DNA from: Spongiibacter tropicus DSM 19543
Lineage (GTDB): Bacteria; Pseudomonadota; Gammaproteobacteria; Pseudomonadales; Spongiibacteraceae
Direction of reading: 5' to 3'
Length of the DNA stretch: 64,000 nt
Assembly (NCBI RefSeq): GCF_000420325.1
Contig: NZ_ATUS01000001.1
Location: 872,463-936,462, forward strand
How positions within the stretch are numbered: the first letter of the stretch is position 1; each line of letters starts with the position of its first letter. Below, piece after piece: positions 25,662 through 32,869 of this stretch. The notes beneath the pieces are model-generated. The model saw only the letters and a program-made list of their open reading frames with translations. It searched no databases and was not told where the DNA came from. Both the position numbers and the translations under genes were made by a program.

Positions 25662-26285
25662 CTAGCTCGAAAGGCTGGCCACAATAGCGTCAACACGGTG
25701 ATTGAGAAGTTCAATAGCGCTCGGCTCCCCACTAGCGTCCCCATTGCGCAGTGAATTCTGTAAATAGATAAAGGCGACATCAACAATACCGATGGTTTTG
25801 AAAATTTGCCTTACATAGGGCGTCAAGAAATCAGGCTGACCGCCCAAGTCGGCACCCAGAGAACCGCCGCTGGCCACAATGACAGTTGTCGGTCGGTCTG
25901 CTAACAAGCCTTCTTTACCCTGGTCTGTGTGAGCAAAGGTTCGCCCAGGGCGCACGACGCCATCAACCCACGCTTTGAACACTGCGGGCACAGTAAAGTT
26001 GTGCACAGGCATATCAATAACGACGGTTGTCGCTGCAGCAAGCTCCCCAATCAACACCTCTGACTCCTGCAGGCAAAGCTCATGCGCGGGTGTTCTCTCA
26101 GATGGCGGCAGCAAACTGGCTTCTGCGAAACTGGCATCGGGAAAAGGAGGAGAATCAAACGCCAAATCACGGCGACACAGCTCATTGCCGGTCTCCAACT
26201 TAAGACGATCAACACACATTCCACCCAGCTTACGGCTGAGTGAATCTGCACCTCGCGGGCTTGCACTAATATGAAGTATATTCAT
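25662..26285 (-). CDS. azoR: FMN-dependent NADH:azoreductase / NAD(P)H quinone reductase (AzoR)
   Basis: The 207-residue flavodoxin-like-fold enzyme carries the family markers: the N-terminal phosphate loop ISASPRGADSLS, the flavin segment MPVHNFTVPAVFKAWVDGVVRPGRTF and IVASGGSLG. It reduces quinones and azo compounds by two electrons using NADH, avoiding radical formation. ATG 26285 gives the canonical MNILHISAS start. It is the last gene of an overlapping trio (AhpD-like, GNAT, azoR) divergent from a MarR regulator. In other bacteria azoR genes are controlled by MarR-type regulators sensing quinones or thiol stress, which fits here. Confidence 0.9.
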   Translation of the reverse strand: MNILHISASPRGADSLSRKLGGMCVDRLKLETGNELCRRDLAFDSPPFPDASFAEASLLPPSERTPAHELCLQESEVLIGELAAATTVVIDMPVHNFTVPAVFKAWVDGVVRPGRTFAHTDQGKEGLLADRPTTVIVASGGSLGADLGGQPDFLTPYVRQIFKTIGIVDVAFIYLQNSLRNGDASGEPSAIELLNHRVDAIVASLSS

Positions 26286-26748
26286 CAAGGCGGGAGGGCA
26301 AGGTATAAGAGAAGCGTAATGCCGTCGCAAGCATATCCTCACGATAGTAGAAGCGATGCCCTAGGGTATTGGATAGCGGCGTATCAAGAATAAATTTCTC
26401 CAACCCCAGGCGGCCTGCCTCTTGCTTGAGGTGGCGCATGAGAACATGACCATGCCCGGCGCTGCGGGACTGCTGATCGGTCACCAGATCGTCGACATAA
26501 AAATGCCGCCCGTGAATCATATTGTCCTGAATGCGAAACCCAGCAAGGGCAACGATGCACTCCCCGACCACTAACGCAGCAAGCCGATACCCTCCATCTG
26601 TCTGACGACGCCATCTTTCGACAAATTCATCTTCCGAGCAGAGATGCGGACGAAGCTGCTGCATTAGAGAAAAACACGGTATAACGTCTTTCTCTGTATC
26701 TAAAAACCGAAATTCAGCCGAGGGTTCCGTACTCATTTCTCCACTCAT
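26266..26748 (-). CDS. GNAT family N-acetyltransferase
   Basis: The product has 160 residues when started at ATG 26748, whose A overlaps the preceding stop (ATGA). ATG 26736 and an upstream ATG at 26802 are alternatives. The GNAT core is visible: VDDLVTDQQSRSAGHGHVLM includes the acetyl-CoA pyrophosphate loop (R-S-A-G-H-G), with the strands VVGECIVALAGFRI before it and LEKFILDTPLSNTLGHRFYYRE after it. The acceptor is unknown. It is translationally coupled to the AhpD-like gene and overlaps azoR by 20 bases, so it belongs to the same stress-type unit. Confidence 0.82.
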   Translation of the reverse strand: MSGEMSTEPSAEFRFLDTEKDVIPCFSLMQQLRPHLCSEDEFVERWRRQTDGGYRLAALVVGECIVALAGFRIQDNMIHGRHFYVDDLVTDQQSRSAGHGHVLMRHLKQEAGRLGLEKFILDTPLSNTLGHRFYYREDMLATALRFSYTLPSRLDEYTSY

Positions 26749-27212
26749 TTCTTCACCGACTGGGGCGGAAACTGCAGACCTCCCGCTATGCGGTTCCAGC
26801 AATTTATGACTCCAATGGTCACCGTTAACAGCTCAAATTCTTCCCTGGAAAAATGCACGCTGACCCGTTCCTTCACCGTATCCGGTAAAGGTTGACCTGG
26901 CAGCATCGTCAGATGCTCAGCCCACTCAAGCGCCGCGGCCTCCCGGGCAGAGAAGACACCGGCATCCCGCCAGGAGGAAATGAGATCCAGTTTCGACTGG
27001 GGAATATTCAGTACGCGGGCAATATCCAGATGAAGCTGTGTGCAAAAAGCACAGCGATTGATAATGGAAACCCGCAATTTAACCAGCTCTGAAAGCGTTT
27101 TATCCAATCCTCGGCTGTCCACAGACTTACCAAGCATGATCAAGGCATCATGGGCATCGGACATTGTATTTCTGAAAGTATCATAATCCTTGCAGACCAG
27201 TGGCTGAGGCAT
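26745..27212 (-). CDS. carboxymuconolactone decarboxylase / AhpD-like alkylhydroperoxidase
   Basis: The 155-residue all-helical protein has the AhpD-type active site CAFCTQLHLD (two redox cysteines plus His) at about 60, followed by the AALEWAEHLTML helix. AhpD-like enzymes use the Cys pair to reduce peroxides or regenerate peroxiredoxins. ATG 27212 starts the first gene of the trio. It is divergent from the MarR gene across 66 bases that contain an inverted repeat. A peroxide or electrophile response is a reasonable inference. Confidence 0.88.
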   Translation of the reverse strand: MPQPLVCKDYDTFRNTMSDAHDALIMLGKSVDSRGLDKTLSELVKLRVSIINRCAFCTQLHLDIARVLNIPQSKLDLISSWRDAGVFSAREAAALEWAEHLTMLPGQPLPDTVKERVSVHFSREEFELLTVTIGVINCWNRIAGGLQFPPQSVKK

Positions 27213-27241
27213 GATTGACTCCCTCGGTTAAATGGCAATAA

Positions 27242-27257
27242 TGTAATAACTCTTACA
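27242..27257. promoter_or_regulatory. inverted repeat, candidate MarR operator
   Basis: TGTAA (27242-27246) and TTACA (27253-27257) are exact reverse complements separated by 6 bases. The 16-bp dyad lies between the divergent AhpD-like and MarR genes, where an autoregulatory MarR site is expected. The arms are short, so support is moderate. Confidence 0.5.
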
Positions 27258-27278
27258 ACTTATCAAAGCTCTTATATT

Positions 27279-27761
27279 ATGCGCAACTCAAATCTACCCT
27301 CTCAAACCAACATTCCAGCAGCAGGAGAAGGCAAACGCGGGGAATCTGGCTACCTCGGCTATCTGTTGCGCCAAGCAGCGGGGGCCTACCATACAAGGCT
27401 TGCGCGCGCCTTGTCCGACCTCGCGATCACTCCTCCACAGTTCTCAGTGATGACGATGATCAATGCCTATCCTGGCGCATCTAATGCGGATATCGCTCGC
27501 TTGGCGATCCTTACCCCTCAAACTGTCAGCGTAATCATTGGAAACCTGGAAAAAGCCGGACTGGTCATCCGACGGCCACATGCCATACACGGTAGAATTC
27601 AGCAGCTTGAGCTCAGCGAGCAGGGTAAACAGCAATTAAGTACTGCCCGACGCCGCGCACACACTATTGAGAAGGAGTTGACAGAAGAATTAGCAAAAAA
27701 CGACGAAGACGTAATCCGCCGCTGGCTGGCTGGCGCAGCCCAGAGAATGAATGAGAAATAA
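27279..27761 (+). CDS. MarR family transcriptional regulator
   Basis: The 160-residue winged-helix protein has its core at about 40-140: ITPPQFSVMTMINAYPGASNADIARLAILTPQTVSVIIGNLEKAG, with helix-turn-helix and wing (RRPHAIHGRIQQLELSEQG). It has no Cys in the usual sensing position, so a thiol switch of the OhrR type is not evident. It is divergent from the AhpD-like/GNAT/azoR unit, which it probably represses. No clear ribosome-binding site precedes ATG 27279. Confidence 0.88.
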   Translation: MRNSNLPSQTNIPAAGEGKRGESGYLGYLLRQAAGAYHTRLARALSDLAITPPQFSVMTMINAYPGASNADIARLAILTPQTVSVIIGNLEKAGLVIRRPHAIHGRIQQLELSEQGKQQLSTARRRAHTIEKELTEELAKNDEDVIRRWLAGAAQRMNEK

Positions 27762-27844
27762 GCTTGGTGAGCCACCGAAAAAATTGCAACAATGCTGCTT
27801 CATTCGCCTGCACGATAGCATAGCTACACCGTCGCTGATCAGAA

Positions 27845-28570
27845 CTACCGCAACAACTCACGCGCACTCACAATGGCAACGAAACGCTGTAACAGACTCG
27901 CCGCCACGGGCGTGTCAGCCACGCCGTCGAGTATCGCCGACACATCACGGCCTGCCGCCGTCAGTGCATCGGCCTGCTGCTCAATGTAGGAGCGCATAAT
28001 GGCGGCGGAGTACTCCGGGTGAAATTGAACGCCGTAGGCGACCTCACCGAGTCGATAGGCGTGATTGGGCTCGAAGGCATTGCAAGCCAGACGCGTGGCA
28101 CCGGGTGGCAACTGCAGCACCGTCTGCGAGTGAGTAACGTGAGCAAGGAACGAGGAAGGCAAGTCACCGAAGATGACGTCGTCCTGTGCCGCAGGCAGCA
28201 ACTCAATGGGCGCCGTACCAATTTCCTTGCCTTGGGGATGGTAGCCCACCTCTCCACCGGCAGCCTTTGCCAGCAACTGGTGACCGTAGCACACGCCGAA
28301 AATCGGCGTTCCGGCCTCCAGCAATGTTCGCAACCAGACTTCGGTCGCCACACTCCACGGCAATTCGTCAGTAACCATCGAGTGCGAGCCGGTAATCACC
28401 ACGCCCGCGCATTGCGCGACGGCAGGCAGGGCTTCACCATGCTCGACATCCACGCTCCGCACCGGCAGCGCATCACCCAGCGCGGCACGCGTCCAGTCAT
28501 CAAAATCACCAAACTGCTCGCCGGTCGCCGGAAACGTCGTACCCACCTTGAGAATCACGATCTGCTTCAT
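27845..28570 (-). CDS. class I glutamine amidotransferase (GMP synthase-like, stand-alone)
   Basis: The 241-residue protein has the class I triad: nucleophile Cys in FGVCYGHQLLA (about 98) and the His/Glu pair in YGVQFHPEYS (about 183). The oxyanion segment ITGSHSMVTDELPW is also present. It lacks the ATP-pyrophosphatase domain of GuaA, so it belongs to the group annotated 'GMP synthase-like glutamine amidotransferase'. These may hydrolyse gamma-glutamyl compounds; the substrate is unknown. It stands alone between the MarR gene and an accessory region. Confidence 0.85.
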   Translation of the reverse strand: MKQIVILKVGTTFPATGEQFGDFDDWTRAALGDALPVRSVDVEHGEALPAVAQCAGVVITGSHSMVTDELPWSVATEVWLRTLLEAGTPIFGVCYGHQLLAKAAGGEVGYHPQGKEIGTAPIELLPAAQDDVIFGDLPSSFLAHVTHSQTVLQLPPGATRLACNAFEPNHAYRLGEVAYGVQFHPEYSAAIMRSYIEQQADALTAAGRDVSAILDGVADTPVAASLLQRFVAIVSARELLR

Positions 28571-28786
28571 TGCTGTCCTGACACTATGCTCGCTATCACC
28601 ACCCGCCCGACCGCAATGGGATGACCACCAACGCGGCGAGTCGGCGCCGTGCTGCCCTCAATGCATCAACACAGCGTATTCACGCAGGGCAGCCATAGCA
28701 AAATAAAGGAAAACGGCGGAATGTACAGGCTCAGGCATCACCAATTAAGAAAATCGTTAGACTTGACAGAATACGAGGCCCCGGCG

Positions 28787-29278
28787 CTAGCCGATGTAGA
28801 ACTGAAAACGAATGGCTGCGATGAAACCATCCTCTACGATGAAGTGGACACAGGTCTCTGCAACCCCGCAGTAACCGTAGTCGCCGTCATTGGCCGCAAA
28901 CGGCAGTTGCACCAATACCGACGACGACATGTCCACCGCGATACCGTTACTCAGCGGCCAGGACGACGAGGTCAATTCGATCGCGTAAACATAGATATTC
29001 GGCGCCGCTGACTCGGCGACAAAAGCGCGCAGCACTATTCCATCAAGTACCCACTCCACATAGTGGCCGGGATTTCCCCCGCCATCTATGGTGTGACTGG
29101 AGACGGTTTTTGAAGTGAGGTCGCCAAACGCAGCAAGTTGCTGCTCACTGGTGGGGAAAGAAAGGGGAAACAGCTCCCGAACCCAAGTGCTGATACGCTC
29201 CAATGTCGCCAGCTCATCCGCTGAAGCAGGAAGAGACAGTGGAATCAGTATGATCAGCGCGAGTACGCGAGCGTTCAT
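28787..29278 (-). CDS. uncharacterised exported protein
   Basis: I chose ATG 29278, which has GGGAAGAA upstream and gives a proper signal peptide (MNARVLALIILIPLSLPASA). The mature part (about 143 residues) has no recognised domain. It contains a glycine-rich turn (TIDGGGNPGHYVEW) and a single pair of Cys (YCGVAETC) that could form a disulfide in the periplasm. It shares the D-G-G-G-E/N motif style with the next gene upstream (VIDGGGENK), which may be coincidence. It lies at the edge of the accessory region on the same strand as the genes above it. Confidence 0.6.
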   Translation of the reverse strand: MNARVLALIILIPLSLPASADELATLERISTWVRELFPLSFPTSEQQLAAFGDLTSKTVSSHTIDGGGNPGHYVEWVLDGIVLRAFVAESAAPNIYVYAIELTSSSWPLSNGIAVDMSSSVLVQLPFAANDGDYGYCGVAETCVHFIVEDGFIAAIRFQFYIG

Positions 29279-29358
29279 AAGGCATTCTTCCCGCAGTAAA
29301 CGCCGCCAAGGGAGGGGCCTGAGGCAAACATAGACATTCAATGCTCACCGGAAACGCC

Positions 29359-29682
29359 TCAATGCTTGGCGTGGTAATCCGCCGCCTCCAGCAGCAAGGC
29401 CGCCAACTTGCGAGCCTCAGCCGCAGGCAGAGTAGCTGGCATCATTTGATAGCTGCCCAGCGACGTCGTGACCAGCTCCAGCCCTACCTTGTTCTCACCA
29501 CCGCCATCAATCACATGCACCTTGATCTTGCTGGCGATCATCCGACGTTTTGCCGACACGCCGTCATAAGTCTTGATAATACGCCCGCCGAACAGCATGC
29601 CTTTCCCGCGTCGGGTGAGCATGACAAACAGCACAATGCCCAGTACGGCGAAGATAACAATTAAGGGAATAATGTCTGCCAT
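29359..29682 (-). CDS. uncharacterised small membrane-anchored protein
   Basis: The protein is 107 residues with one N-terminal membrane helix (IIPLIVIFAVLGIVLFVML) and a basic stretch (TRRGKGMLFGG). A soluble beta-rich portion follows, ending in an Ala/Leu-rich helix (AEARKLAALLLEAADYHAKH). ATG 29682 has AGGAG upstream. I do not recognise a family. It lies 46 bases downstream of the TonB-like lipoprotein gene and is probably co-transcribed with it. Confidence 0.65.
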   Translation of the reverse strand: MADIIPLIVIFAVLGIVLFVMLTRRGKGMLFGGRIIKTYDGVSAKRRMIASKIKVHVIDGGGENKVGLELVTTSLGSYQMMPATLPAAEARKLAALLLEAADYHAKH

Positions 29683-29728
29683 GGGAACTCCTGATTAAAA
29701 ACGGATGGCTGATGACGCTGCAACGTCG

Positions 29729-30187
29729 TTATTGTTCGTCAACGACGCTACACCGGGAGCGCCACATTGCATCAAGTTGTTGGTGCGTTTCCTGCGGCAT
29801 ATTCCCGACAATGTATGTGAAGATATTGTTGGTTCTCACCGGTTCTTTCGAGGTATTCGTCTCCGATGGGCGGTATACAAACTGACTCACCGCCTCTATT
29901 GATACCCGATCAAAAGTCTTGTCAGGCAACGCCTTCACCACCACCGGATTGGCCACCCGCCCTTCGGAGGTAATGATATAGGACACGTTGACGCACCCTG
30001 ACTTCCCTCTGCTCAAATTGCTTCTTGGGAATTGCGGTGCCTGCTTGCTAACCGCTTCCCAATAACGCGTATCGAGCGAATTCACGACAACTTGCGGCTC
30101 CGGCACCGACGGATCGTAAACTGTGGCTCGGGAGGCACAGCCAGAAAGGATGGTTATCACTACTACAGCGGTAAGTGTGTTCTTCAT
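29729..30187 (-). CDS. lipoprotein with TonB C-terminal-like domain
   Basis: The 152-residue protein has a lipoprotein signal peptide ending in ILSGC (Cys16). Residues about 60-125 resemble the TonB C-terminal fold: GCVNVSYIITSEGRVANPVVVKALPDK with the typical G-x-V-x-V...G-x-V-x-N-P-x-V pattern, then FDRVSIEAVSQFVYRP. Free-standing lipoproteins of this type are usually of unknown function and need not energise receptors; no ExbB/ExbD genes are near. A 249-bp stretch upstream contains no gene. It holds a GTCTAAC heptamer at 30312-30318 that resembles an integron core site. Confidence 0.72.
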   Translation of the reverse strand: MKNTLTAVVVITILSGCASRATVYDPSVPEPQVVVNSLDTRYWEAVSKQAPQFPRSNLSRGKSGCVNVSYIITSEGRVANPVVVKALPDKTFDRVSIEAVSQFVYRPSETNTSKEPVRTNNIFTYIVGNMPQETHQQLDAMWRSRCSVVDEQ

Positions 30188-30436
30188 AACATACCACCTG
30201 AAGTCTTATGATTTTTCCGGAGGACGTCGCCGATAAAAGGCAGATTAATCTTGCTGACGACAAGCTCGCGAGTGGTGCCCTACAGGGCGAAGGCGCCAAA
30301 GGCGGGGAGATGTCTAACATCGGTCCTCCTGCCCACAAAGCGGGGTATTCCACACCCGGAGATGATTTCTATAGATTGTGACAGAGGCTATAACACCAAA
30401 CGCCCGAAACAAAGCCCGGACAAGTGTCCCGACCTG

Positions 30437-31216
30437 TCAGGCACCGACAGCCAAAACGGTTCGGCATTTGGGGAAGCGGCTGCAACCCCAAAATTCCTTA
30501 CCAGCATTCGCCCCGGATTTAGCTTTTCTAAGGATCATCGCTTCGCCACACTTCGGGCAAAGCTTCGTGTCTGACTTAGCCTCCTGCGCTACAACGAGGT
30601 CCGCCCCTTCTTCATTGCGATGAGGGAATTCTGCGTCCGCTGACGTCGATTCGCTCAGATCTGACAACACTTCCGAAACAGCTTCCTCGGAGGTTTCCGG
30701 CGACAGACCTTGTGATACCGCCAATTGCGGTGAAGGGAGGTCTTCTAGTTGTCGCTTCAAATCCGCAATAGCGTATGACTTCGCTGCCTTGATGCGAAGA
30801 ATGGGAACACCTGCAGAGCGGCACGCTCCGTTGAGAAAGTCGTCTCTCTTTCTTGCCTTTGATGATCCGTGGCTCGAATCATCCAACTCGACAGCAAGCT
30901 TGATAGAACAATCGGCTGGATCGCAGACGATGAAGTCAAAGTGCTTTGATGAAACGGCGTTGAACGCACGTTGCCAATCAGAACGATTGAGGCCTTTCTT
31001 TGGGGAAATGACATCGGCGACCCGAACTTTAGAAAAGACGATTCCATTATCACTGACTGCCTGAACAAGTACCCCGTAAAAGGATCGTTCCGCCTTCGAC
31101 AGCAGGTACTTGGAGCGCTGGTACGGATATTCGCGTGAGCCGCCCTGCCCTTTTGACCGCACGAGAAGTACGAGCGCGCCAACGATGACGATTGCAGCAA
31201 TTAGTAGTATATCCAT
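30437..31216 (-). CDS. DUF2726 protein with C-terminal topoisomerase-type zinc ribbon
   Basis: The 259-residue protein has an N-terminal membrane helix (LLIAAIVIVGALVLLV). A DUF2726 domain follows (about 35-145), a PD-(D/E)XK-like fold with CDPADCSIKLAVELDDSSH, in which Asp and Glu plus the following His sit at the positions expected for the nuclease core. After an acidic linker comes a zinc ribbon (about 220-259; CPKCGEAMILR ... FWGCSRFPKC), as at the C-terminus of type IA topoisomerases. Related DUF2726-zinc-ribbon proteins are common on mobile DNA. Substrate and activity are unknown. ATG 31216 lies 15 bases from a core-like site. Confidence 0.8.
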   Translation of the reverse strand: MDILLIAAIVIVGALVLLVRSKGQGGSREYPYQRSKYLLSKAERSFYGVLVQAVSDNGIVFSKVRVADVISPKKGLNRSDWQRAFNAVSSKHFDFIVCDPADCSIKLAVELDDSSHGSSKARKRDDFLNGACRSAGVPILRIKAAKSYAIADLKRQLEDLPSPQLAVSQGLSPETSEEAVSEVLSDLSESTSADAEFPHRNEEGADLVVAQEAKSDTKLCPKCGEAMILRKAKSGANAGKEFWGCSRFPKCRTVLAVGA

Positions 31217-31231
31217 GACGATTCTCTAAGC

Positions 31232-31323
31232 TCCTAACACCCTGTGACTGAGGCAGAAGGAAAAGCGCAGCGTTTCGGTTGTCCCGCCGCGCTTTTCAGC
31301 GATTAACTGCGCGCTTGTTATGA
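31232..31323 (-). repeat. attC-like site (integron recombination site), candidate
   Basis: Read on the minus strand, an inverse core TCATAAC (31323-31317) and a core GTTAGGA (31238-31232) bound 92 bases containing the strong inverted repeat GAAAAGCGC ... GCGCTTTTC. On the plus strand it shares CCCGCCG-CGCTTTTCAGC (31283-31300) and AACTGC..GC..TTGTT with the site at 32781-32855. It lies between the 76-residue membrane protein gene and the DUF2726 gene, where a cassette boundary should be. A plain intergenic repeat remains possible. Confidence 0.5.
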
Positions 31324-31344
31324 GGCCCAGCTACGGCCAACGGA

Positions 31345-31575
31345 CTATTCATGGGAGCCACCGAAAAATATTCTCCGAAAATTCAGCGCAATTGCCAACA
31401 AACAGCCCACAGCGGGAATTAAAAGGATTACACAAAATACGATGCTTTCCCTGAGGTGGAAGGCTAGCCCTAGGCAAATAAACAGGACAAGCAATATAAT
31501 CCCAATGCTTTCTACACCACTACCAACTTCACCAACATCCGTTAGACACCTGAAATTCCGATATTTGATTTTCAT
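31345..31575 (-). CDS. uncharacterised small two-helix membrane protein
   Basis: ATG 31575 has GAGGGGG 8 bases upstream and gives a 76-residue product, with two hydrophobic helices (SIGIILLVLFICLGLAFHL and SIVFCVILLIPAVGCLLAIAL) and a basic end. No family was recognised. An upstream in-frame start at 31620 would overlap the preceding small gene. It is bounded downstream by an attC-like site. Confidence 0.55.
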   Translation of the reverse strand: MKIKYRNFRCLTDVGEVGSGVESIGIILLVLFICLGLAFHLRESIVFCVILLIPAVGCLLAIALNFRRIFFGGSHE

Positions 31576-31607
31576 GCGAATATCCCCCTCGCTCGAGGTC
31601 AATGGGA

Positions 31608-31745
31608 TCAGGTCTTGCACTGTGCCTCAACCAAAAAACTGGAGCTATTCTTATCTTGAAAACTCACGAGGCAAGACCTGCCCCTTGCATCTGTAATCCC
31701 TGAAAACTTAAAAAGCCTTTCTGCTATTGAATTACTTCGTTTCAC
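31608..31745 (-). CDS. possible 45-residue small protein
   Basis: GTG 31745 is preceded by AAAGGAG with 6 bases between, an excellent ribosome site. It lies 26 bases beyond a core-like GTTATGT (31777-31771), the expected place for a cassette gene. The short product (starts VKRSNSIAERLFKF, ends EAQCKT) has a basic amphipathic beginning and two Cys. No homologue was recognised. The same frame is open upstream to 31844, but that part crosses the putative recombination site. Confidence 0.4.
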   Translation of the reverse strand: MKRSNSIAERLFKFSGITDARGRSCLVSFQDKNSSSFLVEAQCKT

Positions 31746-31770
31746 ATATCGCTCCTTTGAGCACACGGAT

Positions 31771-31850
31771 ACATAACGCCCGCCTTTTAGGCAAACAAAA
31801 TAAGAGCAGCGTTTTTGACTGCCGCAGCCCCACAGGAACGACAAAATGTC
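31771..31850 (-). repeat. weak attC-like site, candidate
   Basis: On the minus strand a core-like GTTATGT (31777-31771) is preceded by GGCGG and by a GCTGCGGCAGTC stretch. The stretch aligns with GCTGCAGTTGAC in the site at 32781-32855, and both start with GTCGT. The inverse core is degenerate. An AACGACA-tt-TTGTCGTT hairpin (31837-31852) follows the upstream gene's stop codon. It is the least certain of the three sites. Confidence 0.3.
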
Positions 31851-31855
31851 GTTTT

Positions 31856-32734
31856 TCAGTCATTTTTATGATGCATTAGCACAGAGAGAGCTTTTGATAG
31901 CTCTGCCTCATCTTTCAGAGCCTGAGAGAGGCGATCTGATAATTCGCCTAGCACTACCCGAACACTACTAGCTATTGATAAGCACTCCTCATCAGTAAGA
32001 GCATGGACTCCTTCGCTTAAAGCACTATGCAGAAGTAGAATTGGGCTATGTCCATCTATAAGTAAGCTTTCAGGTATGGCATCTTTGGCCATATCCAACG
32101 CATTACTAAATTGAGTCTCATTTATCGCTGCTTTAAGCACTTCGACTTTTTCTTCCGGAGCGCCAATCTTCTCTGAAACCTTTATAATTTCATTCAAAAT
32201 TCTATTTTTTTGACTCTCCACAACTCTACGATAATAGATAAAAGATCCAATCCCCAACCCCTGATTTTCACACCTTCTTCCTTTTAAGAAAGTATCCCGA
32301 TCCGGTCCAATAAGTTTTATCAGTCGAGGGGGCGTAGGTGGTCCGTAAGTAGGTAGCTCTCCGAATTTATATAGCTCTCCCTCTGGCTCTCCTTCAGCAC
32401 CTATCCTAGCTCCAAGCGAAAACGTTTTAGTATGCGCTTGGCAGTTGGAGCACCGGTACGTCAGATAGAAGTATTGGTATTTTTTGCTCAACTCTTTTCC
32501 AACACCCGCAACACATCGGAAAAACCTTGTACCATTGCATGCTTCCCCTGGGCAGTGCAATTGGATTTCAGGAGTTCTCAATATATCTTGAAAAAAGCGA
32601 CCACCTCGAAGGATTTTATGTTCTGACAAATCAGAAATGCGCGTCATTTTATTGGGAGGAGTTCCCTCCAGAAAATCCACTATGGTTTCGTATTGGATTT
32701 CCTCAACCACTTCTGATTCTTCTTCAGAACTCAT
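31856..32734 (-). CDS. uncharacterised protein with zinc-ribbon-like cysteines
   Basis: The 292-residue soluble protein is richer in A+T than the flanking core genes. Residues about 60-100 hold two cysteine pairs (HCPGEACNGTRFFRC and YRCSNCQ), suggesting one zinc-binding module. A Pro-rich linker (PTYGPPTPPRLIKLIGPDRD) follows. The C-terminal half is helical, with GHSPILLLHSALSEGVHALTDEECL and RVVLGELSDRLSQALKDEAEL. I recognise no named family. The layout (zinc module, then helical bundle) recalls proteins of phage-defence and plasmid loci, but that is only an impression. Confidence 0.65.
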   Translation of the reverse strand: MSSEEESEVVEEIQYETIVDFLEGTPPNKMTRISDLSEHKILRGGRFFQDILRTPEIQLHCPGEACNGTRFFRCVAGVGKELSKKYQYFYLTYRCSNCQAHTKTFSLGARIGAEGEPEGELYKFGELPTYGPPTPPRLIKLIGPDRDTFLKGRRCENQGLGIGSFIYYRRVVESQKNRILNEIIKVSEKIGAPEEKVEVLKAAINETQFSNALDMAKDAIPESLLIDGHSPILLLHSALSEGVHALTDEECLSIASSVRVVLGELSDRLSQALKDEAELSKALSVLMHHKND

Positions 32735-32780
32735 TTATTTCTCCATTTTTTCTTTTAGACTAACGCTAAATATTATTTTT

Positions 32781-32855
32781 TCTTAACCCGCCGTCCGCTT
32801 TTCAGCAGCAAAAGTGGGCGGCGGATCAAACGTCAACTGCAGCTCCTTGTTGGAC
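32781..32855 (-). repeat. attC-like site (integron recombination site), candidate
   Basis: On the minus strand it begins with a perfect inverse core GTCCAAC (32855-32849; consensus RYYYAAC), followed by AAGGAGCTGCAGTTGAC, and ends at GTTAAGA (32787-32781). Inside, CCGCCGcCCaCTTTT can fold on GAAAAGCGGACGGCGG with two mismatches. It shares an 18-of-20 base block with the site at 31232-31323. It lies exactly between two same-strand genes. An alternative end is GTTAGTC at 32764-32758. Confidence 0.5.
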
Positions 32856-32869
32856 GACAACACGACGAG

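Noticed and set aside
28571-28786. Plus-strand frame at 28649-29011 in and beyond the gap after the GATase gene
   Set aside because: It is largely antisense to the exported-protein gene and has no motif; the gap itself shows nothing convincing.
29692-29727. Palindromic GACG...CGTC stretch between the TonB-like lipoprotein and the small membrane protein, considered as a fourth attC
   Set aside because: It lacks both core heptamers and is too short; the two genes look like a normal operon pair.
31746-31844. Upstream part of a 78-codon frame at 31608-31844
   Set aside because: It reads through the putative attC region; the GTG at 31745 has a far better ribosome site.
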